Shown piece by piece: positions 1-7,286 of a stretch of 34,939 nucleotides of DNA. The notes under the pieces were generated by a model, which had not been told where the DNA came from, made no database searches, and was given only the letters and a program-made list of their open reading frames with translations. Both the position numbers and the translations under genes were made by a program. Source of the DNA: Actinomycetota bacterium (lineage in GTDB: Bacteria > Actinomycetota > Actinomycetes > Mycobacteriales > Pseudonocardiaceae); NCBI GenBank assembly GCA_021324675.1, contig JAJPIR010000337.1, forward strand, positions 1-34,939, read 5' to 3'. Position 1 is the stretch's first letter. Every line of letters starts with the position of its first letter.

Positions 1-54
1 GACTAACGCCCACAACTCATCGGGCACCAACCGACGCGACAACTCGTCCACCAC
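1..54 (-). CDS. IS5-family transposase, N-terminus only (cut by window edge)
   Basis: Read on the minus strand, the first 54 bases give an open frame beginning with two consecutive GTG codons and ending in the stretch RRLVPDELWALV. That stretch is typical of the extreme N-terminus of IS5-family (DDE) transposases, where it precedes the 'EPLLP' segment. An in-frame stop lies just upstream (64-66), so the start is probably one of the two GTGs. The rest of the gene lies outside the window, so whether the element is intact cannot be judged. An insertion sequence at this edge fits the low coding density and repeat-containing DNA that follow. The call rests on about 17 residues; the motif is recognisable but short. 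Confidence 0.55.
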   Translation of the reverse strand, partial: MVDELSRRLVPDELWALV

Positions 55-135
55 GACCGGTGATCATGTAGGAAAGCACTCCATGACCCAAGTGAGACAC
101 GCTCTAAGCTCGGTCATTGATCCTGGCGTGGCGAC

Positions 136-180
136 GCTCCCGGACATTACACGGCGACAGCTGGCGTGATGTCCGGGAGC
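136..180. repeat. Perfect 12-bp inverted repeat, long hairpin
   Basis: The arms GCTCCCGGACAT (136-147) and ATGTCCGGGAGC (169-180) are perfect inverted copies separated by 21 bases; wobble and normal pairs extend the stem to about 15. It lies some 80 bases upstream of the transposase start. It could be a structure at the end of the insertion sequence, a regulatory hairpin of the element, or a leftover terminator. No T-run follows on either strand. Confidence 0.6.
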
Positions 181-227
181 CAGTCGCAAGCTATGAGCTT
201 TTTACAGCTCACCCCTAACGGTGGCGG

Positions 228-277
228 CGATCGGGCAACCTGAGGTACTCAACGATCGGACAACCGGAGGTACTCGA
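228..277. repeat. Two adjacent ~24-bp direct repeats
   Basis: Two head-to-tail copies begin at about 228 and 253. Both read CGATCGG, then RCAACC, then KGAGGTACTC, with only a few differences. They lie in non-coding DNA near the transposase edge. Paired short repeats of this kind occur at the ends of some insertion sequences, where transposase binds, but I cannot assign an element. They could also be a simple local duplication. Confidence 0.55.
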
Positions 278-1374
278 CCTGCACGACTGTAGGTTCGCGG
301 TGGCTTCGCCGATGATCAGCTTCTACTGACTTCGGCCCCAGCTTGGCCTGGCCATGGACCAGAGCATGAGCACTTCCCGCTGGTTGCCGGCACCTCCGGA
401 GAAGCGCATGCTGTCACGTCGGGATCGATCGAGTCGCAACAACACGGTCGGGCCGGTAGCGCTGCCGCCACGCACGTGGTGTGGGAGGCTCACCAGGATC
501 ATGCTGTGGAAGAAGATTGCACGCTCGTGGTCAAACCGTGTTGTGGCATGGTGTGCGCCGCAGCAGCAGCTGATGGCGCAGCACCTGCCAACTCACCTGT
601 ACGATCTCCGCGGTAATGCAGCACAACGCACCGACGGTTGAGCAGCCACTTCATCACCGTTATTCTCAAATGATCAAAACTTTGATCAAGCAGTCGAAGA
701 GGCGCGCCTGCGGATCCGTCCGTGGGATAAATAGAAAATCACCGGGGAGCGATTACCCGGCGTTGATGGCGCGCTCGATATTTGTCGCGGGCAGGTGCAT
801 CATTCCCCAAGGCCATGCCTATACGATGCATCGTATGCCAACCGGTGTCCTGCAAAACGGGCGGCCACAAAAAGGCAATGGTGCATCTTTCGTTCAGTCG
901 ACATATCCCCGGATCCAGCTGGCCACCGTTGTTGAAGTCTTGACACTGGTGAATATTTGACCAGGCGCGCGGCGCTGAGTACAGGGACATGCGCGCAGAT
1001 GATGTGCACGCTGTGATGTGAGGACGCCGGACGGCCAAATGGTGCATTCAACGATCGGCTCGCTCAACTTTGCGTGGCCTAACTGCTAACGCGCCGCATA
1101 TCCTCGACCGGCCACCGGCTGGCACGACATCTGTGGCGGCTTCCTGCCATCCGGCGGTCCTTCCCTTCGACGAACCTCATCCTGTGAATAAAGGGATCCA
1201 CCAATGATGCCGCGCCTGGTGATCGCGCTAACGGCACGGTTCCTTCTTGGTTGCCGGGTATGCGCTTAGCGGTATTAGCGCCAGCAAACAACTGTCCCGT
1301 ACCTGTAATTTTAGGTCATCCGTCAGCGAAATATAGGTATCGGAACTTCTTAACGGAGGCAGGGAGGGATCCCG
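278..1374. other. About 1.1 kb without a supportable gene
   Basis: Several open frames of up to about 115 codons exist on both strands, but none has a ribosome binding site, biased third positions or a recognisable domain. The stretch looks like degraded mobile DNA next to the transposase edge. Visible structure is limited to a 16-bp palindrome at 821-836 and a GAGCT/AGCTC hairpin near 196-212. The last 100 bases must hold the promoter of the small gene at 1375, but no clear -35/-10 pair can be named. Confidence 0.5.
821..836. repeat. Perfect 16-bp palindrome
   Basis: ATACGATGCATCGTAT reads identically on both strands. It lies in the gene-poor stretch with no adjacent start codon that could be called. 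A dyad of this size could be an operator or recombination site, but it may be chance. Confidence 0.5.
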
Positions 1375-1521
1375 ATGTTAGTTAGTGAGATTTTTTCCAA
1401 CGGCTTAAGCCGTCTCGGTGACCGTGATGACCGCGACCACCATCACCATCACCATCACCATCGTCGTCACCACCGTCGCTGGTGGGACGGGCGCCGTTGG
1501 TGCGACGAATGGTGGGACTGA
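1375..1521 (+). CDS. Histidine/tryptophan-rich small peptide, 48 aa
   Basis: The ATG at 1375 is preceded by a GGAGG box (1363-1367) at good spacing, and the frame closes at 1521, about 20 bases before a strong terminator. The peptide has an ordinary 15-residue N-terminus (MLVSEIFSNGLSRLG), an Asp/Arg segment, eight consecutive His, then RRHHRR, and a C-terminus with five Trp, one Cys and several Asp. His run plus acidic residues suggests metal binding (Ni, Zn, Cu or Co). The Trp-rich tail is unusual and might contact membrane or a partner. There are no Ser/Thr/Cys patterns of lanthipeptides, and no modifying enzyme is adjacent. I do not recognise a named family. That it is a real, monocistronic gene rests on the ribosome site and terminator. 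Confidence 0.7.
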   Translation: MLVSEIFSNGLSRLGDRDDRDHHHHHHHHRRHHRRWWDGRRWCDEWWD

Positions 1522-1541
1522 TCTCTGACTAGTTAATGCAT

Positions 1542-1574
1542 GAGCGGGGCCCGCTGGGCCCCGCTCCGTCTTTT
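1542..1574 (+). terminator. Strong intrinsic terminator
   Basis: An 11-bp perfect GC-rich stem, GAGCGGGGCCC / GGGCCCCGCTC, with a 3-base loop is followed after four bases by TTTT. The T-run is only on the plus strand side, so it terminates plus-strand transcription from the His-rich peptide gene. Confidence 0.85.
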
Positions 1575-1669
1575 ATGGCCCTGAGAAGCACTGAGACATG
1601 GGGAGCCCGGGTATAGCTGCCGCCAGTTGCTTGATTCTGCCAGATTGTCACGCGCGTGATCCGCTTCAA

Positions 1670-1705
1670 CCCCATGCCTGCCCGGCGGCTGCGGGAGGCA
1701 TGGGG
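1670..1705. repeat. Perfect 10-bp inverted repeat, possible terminator of the minus-strand peptide gene
   Basis: CCCCATGCCT (1670-1679) pairs with AGGCATGGGG (1696-1705), and a CCCG/CGGG pair extends the stem after a one-base bulge. It lies about 160 bases downstream of the stop of the minus-strand peptide gene and after the plus-strand terminator. It could end transcription of that gene or insulate the two. No T-run is present. Confidence 0.45.
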
Positions 1706-1865
1706 GTACGTCGAATGGTGTAGATGCCAGCGTACTGCAATAATCGTTACAACGGCGAAATTACCACCAGGCGACGTTGGGTCCGCGGCGCTTAAATCGT
1801 GGGGTGAGAGCGGGCAGTCGTCAGGACGCTTTACGGTGATGCTAGCGGTTTGGCAGAAGGAATGG

Positions 1866-2105
1866 CTAATCAAGATTCATCGACGATGGATTAGGACAAA
1901 CGCCAGGTTGATCTCCGCATGGGATTGTGGGATGCGGGGCTGATGCCATGTGGTCGTTTGTAGGTGTCGATGCGGATATTATACCGGCCAAACCACCAAA
2001 AAGGAACGTGACACCCCAGAGAAGCGCCGTTGCGATAGTGCGTTTGTGTGGCCGTCGCGCAGGTATTTGTCTCGGCGCCCCACGCATGGGATTTGTGTCT
2101 AACAT
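1866..2105 (-). CDS. Small membrane/exported peptide A with C-terminal CGDQPGVCP motif, 79 aa
   Basis: I chose the ATG at 2105, which has AAGGA about 10 bases upstream; the same frame is open further upstream but without support. The peptide has a basic N-terminus (RRPHKR around residues 17-22), one hydrophobic segment (about 24-44, ALLWGVTFLFGGLAGII), a polar linker, and the tail PCGDQPGVCPNPSS near 62-75. The two Cys lie seven residues apart and could close a disulfide loop. The divergent plus-strand peptide at 2747 has the same architecture and tail (PCGSKPGVCPDAS), although the rest of the two sequences differs. Conservation of just the tail argues that it is the functional part. It could be a secreted signal, a bacteriocin-like peptide or a small membrane regulator. 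No known family is recognised. Confidence 0.6.
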   Translation of the reverse strand: MLDTNPMRGAPRQIPARRPHKRTIATALLWGVTFLFGGLAGIISASTPTNDHMASAPHPTIPCGDQPGVCPNPSSMNLD

Positions 2106-2746
2106 TAGTATCGCATCCTTCTGGGCGCAGGCCGCAGCGTTGAGCCATCCATTAGTGTGCCACCGGCCCCGGTGGGACGCAACCTTAAGAGGGTCATGTG
2201 GGGTGCAATCACACTGCTGACAGTACGCGACCGTCATACTACAGGTGTACAGACCGGTGCGGAGTACTGCGTATGATGTAGTGGGCGCTCCATGGTGATG
2301 TACTCTGAAATCGCACAGTCGCTGCGGATCACTGGTTAAAAACTGGTTTCGAGAGAATGTGCCGCATGAATTGGTTCGTGGGTATCTGCTCAACTGCTCG
2401 CTTTGTGTAAAAAGCCTGGCGAGTAAATCGGTGTCGAGTCAAGGTGTAGAGAGCTCCTTCGTAGGTCGCCAGGATGGTAGGCGTGCCCCGCGGCTCGCTT
2501 GGCCTGAGCCTCACGCACCCAGAGTGTCACGGCCGGCCTGGAGCTACGGTGGCAGGCTTCTACGCCAAGCGTTCAGATGGGTACAGGCTGAAGTCACGGA
2601 GATCCCTCTGGCACTTTGCTACCTGCGTGAGCAAATGGATTGTTTGAATGCTTGTGTAAATGGCTTGCGACCGGTTGGGGCTGGGTGGAACACTGCTGGA
2701 TTGGCCAATAGCCTCTGGTTTGGTGCACGCTGAGGAGACGAGTACC
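2106..2746. other. Divergent intergenic region between the two paired peptide genes
   Basis: About 640 bases separate the divergent peptide genes, so promoters for both, and for the kinase operon, must lie here. Visible structure includes a CCACCG/CGGTGG hairpin around 2160-2175. Two doubtful short frames exist: a 14-codon frame starting near 2365 with GAGAGA upstream, and a 57-codon frame (2474-2647) listed separately. A longer 124-codon frame at 2359 overlaps both and looks non-coding. Confidence 0.5.
2474..2647 (+). CDS. Doubtful small ORF, 57 aa
   Basis: This frame starts at ATG 2474 and ends in TGA 2647. Its third codon positions are roughly two-thirds G or C, higher than the other frames here, and it contains a compact stretch, THPECHGRPGATVAGFYAKR, that looks protein-like. 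There is no convincing ribosome binding site and I recognise no family. It may be a remnant of a larger gene or chance. Its position, 100 bases upstream of the second paired peptide gene and on the same strand, is the main reason to record it. Confidence 0.2.
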   Translation: MVGVPRGSLGLSLTHPECHGRPGATVAGFYAKRSDGYRLKSRRSLWHFATCVSKWIV

Positions 2747-2944
2747 ATGATCGTGCCCGTTGTCCCATCTCAGTATGGAATGCCGATAAAATCGCACGCG
2801 CAGTCATTGTGGAAGGGTCCTGGAGTTAGGGTGTTGCTATCGAGCGCCGCTTTCGTCTTTGCGGGTTTGATGGCTTTTCCATTTAATCCGTGTGGGAGCA
2901 AACCGGGTGTCTGCCCGGACGCTTCGTTCGCGAAGTCGAAATGA
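2747..2944 (+). CDS. Small membrane/exported peptide B with C-terminal CGSKPGVCP motif, 65 aa
   Basis: The ATG at 2747 has GAGGAG (2732-2737) nine bases upstream, a better start than the upstream in-frame ATG at 2660. The peptide has a short N-terminal segment with Lys/His/Arg (about 15-28), a hydrophobic segment (about 28-46, VLLSSAAFVFAGLMAFPF), and the tail NPCGSKPGVCPDASFAKSK. The tail matches the divergent peptide A (PCGDQPGVCPNPS) while the remainder does not, so the Cys-x6-Cys element is the shared feature. The gene ends 45 bases before the sensor kinase at 2990 on the same strand, and no terminator separates them. The obvious hypothesis is that the exported tail is the ligand or a modulator of that kinase. 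A bacteriocin-like product or accessory membrane subunit are alternatives. Confidence 0.7.
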   Translation: MIVPVVPSQYGMPIKSHAQSLWKGPGVRVLLSSAAFVFAGLMAFPFNPCGSKPGVCPDASFAKSK

Positions 2945-2989
2945 CGGTCGACTGGAACGCCATTCTATAAACGGAAGCATGGAGACACG

Positions 2990-4216
2990 ATGCGGATCCC
3001 GGGTGTGGCACCGAAGATTATGCACGTGTCGCCGTCCGCAAGACGGGACGTCCTCCTACTCGCGGAGCTTTTTCTCCTTAACTGTTTTGTTTTTTCCAGA
3101 TGGCCTGAGCTGGGGCAGGTGTCAGCCAAGCCGTTGTTGCTGTTGAATTGGCTCTATGGGCTAGGTTCACTCATACCTCTCGCTTGGCGAGACAGAGCTC
3201 CCATAATTGTGCTCACTTGTGAATGGCTGCTGACCGTTGCGGCGTGGCCAATCATGCCTTATTATACCCCGGTTGCAGGTATTCCAGTTGCCGTCTACGC
3301 GGTTTCTGTGTATCGCGACAGAACGATATCCCTGTTGGCGTTGCTGGCCTCTTTCGTTCCAAACATGCTTAGTGCAACGGTGGTATTTAGAAGTTCCCCT
3401 GTCCGTGCTGAACATTTCCAGCAATTCATCGCCACTGCTATACTTCTTATCATAGTGACTGTCGGGGCATGGGGTGCCGGCCGGGTGACTCGGGCGATTC
3501 AACAGCATGTTCAGTCCCTGGAAGGGGAACGGGAAGTGACCCGACAGGCAGAAGCAGTGGGGGCCGAACGGCGAAGGATCGCGCGGGAACTCCACGACAT
3601 CGTGTCCCATGCGGTGACGGTGATGGTATTACAGGCGGCCGGGGCCGCGAAAACCGTCCATATTGATTTGGCGCAGGTAATCCGGTCGCTAAATCATATA
3701 GAGGTCACTGGCAGGCAGGCTATGGACGAGTTACGGCGGCTCCTGGGAGTGCTCGGTGGCACCAATTCGAACGGTGAACTTGGAAAACAGTACGGACTGG
3801 CCGATCTGCCCATACTGCTCACCTCATTTAGAGACGCTGGATTGGCAGTTGATGTCCATATCGAAGGAACGCCAGGCCGGCTAGCTCCCAGCGTGGATCT
3901 TGCCGCATACCGGATCGTGCAGGAAGGGTTAACTAACGTCCTTAAACACGCAGGCAAAAATTGCAAATCTCGTCTACGGGTGGTCTGGGCCGCTGATGAT
4001 CTGTTGATCCAAATCGACAACGACACCAATCCTGTTAAGGAGGAATATGGGCGGGAGCTGTCCATCGGCCGTGGCTTGGCAGGCCTCCGGGAGCGAACCC
4101 TCGCGGTTGGCGGCGGCCTGCATGCAGGCTCTCTTGACAATGGCGGCTACCGACTCGTGGCCACCCTGCCGGTCGCGGGCATCGCACCAGGATTTGCCCT
4201 CGGTCAAGCATCGTAA
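2990..4216 (+). CDS. Sensor histidine kinase, NarL/DesK type (HisKA_3 + HATPase_c), 408 aa
   Basis: The first 165 residues contain about six hydrophobic segments (roughly 20-37, 47-67, 71-90, 94-108, 112-131 and 147-163) with only short loops, so there is no large extracellular sensor domain. A linker helix follows, then the HisKA_3 phosphoacceptor motif ERRRIARELHDIVSH with His202. The ATPase domain has the N-box YRIVQEGLTNVLKHA (about 308-321), a G1-like QIDND (341-345) and G2 GRGLAGLRER (360-369). GGAG lies just upstream of the ATG. The kinase is downstream of peptide B and upstream of its cognate regulator. Kinases that sense through membrane helices can detect small hydrophobic or peptide ligands or membrane state; the neighbouring peptides make a peptide ligand attractive, but this is inference. 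Confidence 0.92.
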   Translation: MRIPGVAPKIMHVSPSARRDVLLLAELFLLNCFVFSRWPELGQVSAKPLLLLNWLYGLGSLIPLAWRDRAPIIVLTCEWLLTVAAWPIMPYYTPVAGIPVAVYAVSVYRDRTISLLALLASFVPNMLSATVVFRSSPVRAEHFQQFIATAILLIIVTVGAWGAGRVTRAIQQHVQSLEGEREVTRQAEAVGAERRRIARELHDIVSHAVTVMVLQAAGAAKTVHIDLAQVIRSLNHIEVTGRQAMDELRRLLGVLGGTNSNGELGKQYGLADLPILLTSFRDAGLAVDVHIEGTPGRLAPSVDLAAYRIVQEGLTNVLKHAGKNCKSRLRVVWAADDLLIQIDNDTNPVKEEYGRELSIGRGLAGLRERTLAVGGGLHAGSLDNGGYRLVATLPVAGIAPGFALGQAS

Positions 4217-4301
4217 CTATTAGTATTCTACGATTTGAGCGCATGCGCGGTTCTATTCTCCTGGCTGAGTCTCAGACCGAGAGGATTGAGGAAGGTGTCG
4301 T

Positions 4302-4979
4302 ATGATCCGAGTCGTGATCGTCGATGACCAGCCGCTGGTGCGGGCTGGGATAGCGATGATGGTAAATGCCGAAAAAGACATCACCGTCGTTGCCGAAGCC
4401 GCCGATGGCAAAGGTGCACTTGCCCAGGTTCGCGCTGAGCGCCCGGATGTAGTTCTGATGGATGTGCGCATGCCAGGCACCGACGGAGTCACCGCGACGG
4501 GTGCTGTAGTCGCTGAGGGCATCACAGCGCATAGCGGTCGGCCCGTCGGGGTCATCATTCTCACTACTTACGACCTTGATGAGGCTGTCTACGCAGCGCT
4601 GCGCGCCGGTGCTGTAGGATTTCTCCTCAAAGATGCTTCATCTACCGAGATTGTTAGCGCGATTCGTGCGGTAGCCGCCGGCGAAGGCTGGCTGCATCCT
4701 GCGGTCACGCGTCGCCTCATCGAAGAATTTGCTGCACGGCCCGCTCAGCACACAGCGGCAGCACGGGAGATAGCTCAGCTGACGCCGAGGGAGCGAGAAG
4801 TACTCATCTTGGTAGCCCAGGGTCTGTCCAATGCCGAGGTCGCCATGAGGCTGTTCATCAGCGAGGCCACGGTAAAAACACACATTGCACGGGTGATGAT
4901 GAAGCTGGGAGTTCGAGAAAAGGCGCAGGCAGTGGTCGCGGCCTATCAATCCGGGCTCGTCCGGTTTCCAGCCGGTTGA
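4302..4979 (+). CDS. Response regulator, NarL/LuxR family, 225 aa
   Basis: The N-terminal receiver domain has the acidic pair VDDQ (8-10), the phosphoacceptor Asp54 in LMDVRMPG, the Thr in ILTTYD and Lys in FLLKDA. The C-terminal LuxR-type helix-turn-helix spans about 158-212 (LTPREREVLILVAQGLSN, then the recognition helix region SEATVKTHIARVMMKLG). The ATG has GAGGAAGG six bases upstream. It lies 85 bases downstream of the histidine kinase and should be its phosphorylation partner. Likely targets are unknown; the divergent promoters between the two small peptide genes are the first place to look. Confidence 0.93.
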   Translation: MIRVVIVDDQPLVRAGIAMMVNAEKDITVVAEAADGKGALAQVRAERPDVVLMDVRMPGTDGVTATGAVVAEGITAHSGRPVGVIILTTYDLDEAVYAALRAGAVGFLLKDASSTEIVSAIRAVAAGEGWLHPAVTRRLIEEFAARPAQHTAAAREIAQLTPREREVLILVAQGLSNAEVAMRLFISEATVKTHIARVMMKLGVREKAQAVVAAYQSGLVRFPAG

Positions 4980-5095
4980 TCAGACCGCGGTACCCTGCGC
5001 GGCGATCAGCCGAGGAACTAGGTCGACTTGTCATACCCATCGCATCCGGCCGTCGAGTGACCGCTGTCGAGTCGGGGATAGCCGGGTGTGGGGAG

Positions 5096-6304
5096 TCAGC
5101 GCAGCCCGGGGCGGCGTGCCCGCTGAGCAGTGAGCGTCAGGTTCGCGGCCAGCGTCGCTGCGACGGCGACGCCCGTGAGCAGCACCGCGAAACCGAGGCC
5201 GAGCACCGGTGCGCTGAGCGTCACCAGGCTCACCGTGATTACGCCAACTGCTATCAACGTCGGGTGGCCGGTCGCGCCCGTGTGGGCCACCTGGTGCAGC
5301 GCGGCCAGCACGATCATGAATACCGCTACCGGAACGGCAACGCTGGCCGCCGCGGCCCGTTCGGACAGATGCCCGTGGTGGTCAAGGGTGTCGATGGCGA
5401 CCTCCAGACCCGCGCCGAGCGCCGCGACCGCCGCGAAACAGACATAGTGGCCGTATCCCCAGACCAGAGCAGTGCGGAGGTTGGTCAGCTGCACTTCGGC
5501 GCCGGTGACATAAATCCACCACAGGCTGAACACCAGCAGCAGGCCGCCACCCGCAACCAGCAGCACTTGGCCCGCGGCGATCTGCTGGCTCAGCGAGAGC
5601 TGCACCGCCGCCAGGGTGGCAAGCACGACCTCGCCGAGCACGATGATGATGAAAGCGCCGTACCGGTCGGCGACGTGGCGCGGGTGCCAGGGGGTGGGTT
5701 GGCCACGGTATTCGGCCCAGATCGGTACGGCGATCTCGGCCAATACCAAGACCGCGAAGCCGGCTAGACCAGCGGCTCCCGGCAGCCATAGCCGCGCGAT
5801 CCAACCGGCTTGCACCAGGCTGACTCCGATGGCGTAGCGCACCGATGCGCTACGCCCGGCCGGGTGCTCGGCAGCGGCACGCAGCCATTGGCCGACCAGC
5901 GCGATGCGCATGATCACGTAGCCGATCGTGATGACGGTGAAGTCGTAGTGGGTCAGCCCGGCCGGCACACCGGCGGCCAACACCAGCACTCCAGCCATCT
6001 GCAGCAGCGTCAGCAACCGGTAAGGCACGTCGTCGGGGTCGTAGGCGGAGGCGAACCAGGTGAAGTTCATCCAGGCCCACCAGATCGCGAAAAACACCAT
6101 CGCGTAGCCCACCAGCCCCACGGCCAGGTGGCCTTCGGCCAGTGCATGGTGCAGCTGCGCAGCAGCCTGGGCAACCGCGACGACAAAGCACAGATCGAAC
6201 AGCAGTTCCAGCGAGGTAGACACCCGGTGGGCCTCGGCTGGATCGCGGCCACGCATCGGCCGCCACCAACCGGCGTGAGTCGGCGCAGCCGGTGGCCCGG
6301 TCAA
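5096..6304 (-). CDS. ltrA: Low temperature requirement protein A (LtrA) family membrane protein, 402 aa
   Basis: This polytopic protein carries the LtrA-family signature near the N-terminus: LELLFDLCFVVAVAQ (32-46), then FFAIWWAWMNFTWFASAYDPDD (about 71-92, in two parts) and YRLLTLLQMAGVLVLA. Some ten or more hydrophobic segments continue to the C-terminus, which ends in a short basic tail. The family is named from a Listeria gene needed for growth in the cold, but its biochemical role is unknown. The start is TTG at 6304 with GGGAG five bases upstream. The gene converges on the response regulator with about 116 bases between stops. A family member of this length (380-420 aa) is normal. Confidence 0.88.
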   Translation of the reverse strand: MTGPPAAPTHAGWWRPMRGRDPAEAHRVSTSLELLFDLCFVVAVAQAAAQLHHALAEGHLAVGLVGYAMVFFAIWWAWMNFTWFASAYDPDDVPYRLLTLLQMAGVLVLAAGVPAGLTHYDFTVITIGYVIMRIALVGQWLRAAAEHPAGRSASVRYAIGVSLVQAGWIARLWLPGAAGLAGFAVLVLAEIAVPIWAEYRGQPTPWHPRHVADRYGAFIIIVLGEVVLATLAAVQLSLSQQIAAGQVLLVAGGGLLLVFSLWWIYVTGAEVQLTNLRTALVWGYGHYVCFAAVAALGAGLEVAIDTLDHHGHLSERAAAASVAVPVAVFMIVLAALHQVAHTGATGHPTLIAVGVITVSLVTLSAPVLGLGFAVLLTGVAVAATLAANLTLTAQRARRPGLR

Positions 6305-6896
6305 CGATTCTCCCTGCTTTGGTCACGGCTCGGACTGGTTGACCTTCCCATCCGCGACCGTGAGGTGCCAAGCGGTGCGGTGGTATCTCGCCACCCAGAG
6401 GCGATCGCCAGCGATGCAGGGAGAGCGGGTTGTTCGTACGCAGCCGTAGCGTGGCTGCGGCGATGGGAAGCCTGGCTGATCTTGCTCTCCACCGACGTAA
6501 CGGCCTCAGACCTGCGGGTCACCAGCGTTCATCACCTCAAGTGCGGCATGAGTGCCCGGCGAATCGGTGACTTGTGATCATGTGACTAGTATTGCCTGAC
6601 CCGTGGTGCAATCGGCAATACTGGCACAGCCTGGACGATTCTTGCTATCTCGCGACTGTTGGCTGCCGGCCCAAGGCACTGATGGCCGCCACCGTCCCGG
6701 ACCGCTTGCTGAGAAGACACAAAACAGCAGATCCCTGTTTTGGTTTGTAGCCGTACGAATCGTGTTGGTATTGACTCTGTTGGCCGTTGCTGGCTGATTA
6801 TCCTGAGTAGATCATGGCAGTAGGCATGGATGGGGGAGTGGTTCGGCGACAGTGTCCCTGTCCGGCCCACACGCTGGCTAACCCTAGGAGATCACC
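6305..6896. other. Intergenic region without a supportable gene
   Basis: About 590 bases separate ltrA from the small membrane peptide gene. Short frames on both strands lack start signals and domain similarity. The one notable structure is the inverted repeat at 6588-6622. Promoters for ltrA (minus) and the small gene at 6897 (plus) must lie here. Confidence 0.5.
6588..6622. repeat. Perfect 9-bp inverted repeat, spacer 17 bp
   Basis: AGTATTGCC (6588-6596) and GGCAATACT (6614-6622) are exact inverted copies. The site lies about 280 bases upstream of either neighbouring gene start. It may be a regulator binding site or a weak hairpin; no T-run follows. Confidence 0.45.
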
Positions 6897-7061
6897 ATGC
6901 TGGCCATCATTGCCGCGGCCCTGTTCCTCATCGCCCTGGTCTTTGAGCTGATCTTCGGGCTGGGCACCCTTGGCTTTCGTACCATGCTTGTGCTGGTGTT
7001 CATCACGGCCGGACTGCTGTGCCTGGCGCTACAGCTCGCCGGAGTCGGCCGCCGCGTTTAA
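6897..7061 (+). CDS. Small two-helix membrane protein, 54 aa
   Basis: The ATG at 6897 follows AGGAG (6886-6890) by six bases, and the frame ends in TAA at 7061. The product is almost entirely hydrophobic, with two membrane segments (about 2-20 and 28-48) separated by the turn GLGTLGFR, and ends in GRRV. Very short two-helix proteins of this sort are common in actinobacteria but have no assigned role. It precedes the MarP-like protease gene on the same strand by 225 bases, so cotranscription is possible but not shown. Confidence 0.75.
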   Translation: MLAIIAAALFLIALVFELIFGLGTLGFRTMLVLVFITAGLLCLALQLAGVGRRV

Positions 7062-7286
7062 AGATGCGGCGGTTCACCCAGCACAGACGCGAGTCCAGGC
7101 CAGGATCACCGATGCCAGGCCCGGTGATCATCGCGGGATTCGGTCATTAACGGATTTGACGCAGGCTTTCGTCCGGTGACGATCGGCAGCCGCGCTAATT
7201 TCAACCCTGATCTATGAACCGTGAACACCGACGGCGAGCCGACCAACACGAGCTAGGGCCTATAAGCAGGGTGCGAGGGACCTCGC

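Noticed and set aside
1441-1461. Eight-His coding run as an engineered affinity tag or vector contamination
   Set aside because: It lies within a natural-looking gene with actinobacterial ribosome site and terminator, and no vector sequence is visible on either side.
1866-2393. 175-codon version of peptide A
   Set aside because: The upstream 96 codons contain no start signal and are unlike the short sister peptide; ATG 2105 gives matching architecture.
2359-2733. 124-codon plus-strand frame in the divergent gap
   Set aside because: No ribosome site or domain; another frame here has better codon bias, and the gap must contain promoters.
4976-5767. 263-codon frame on the plus strand opposite ltrA
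   Set aside because: Rich in Arg, Gln and Glu, and fully antisense to a recognised membrane protein.
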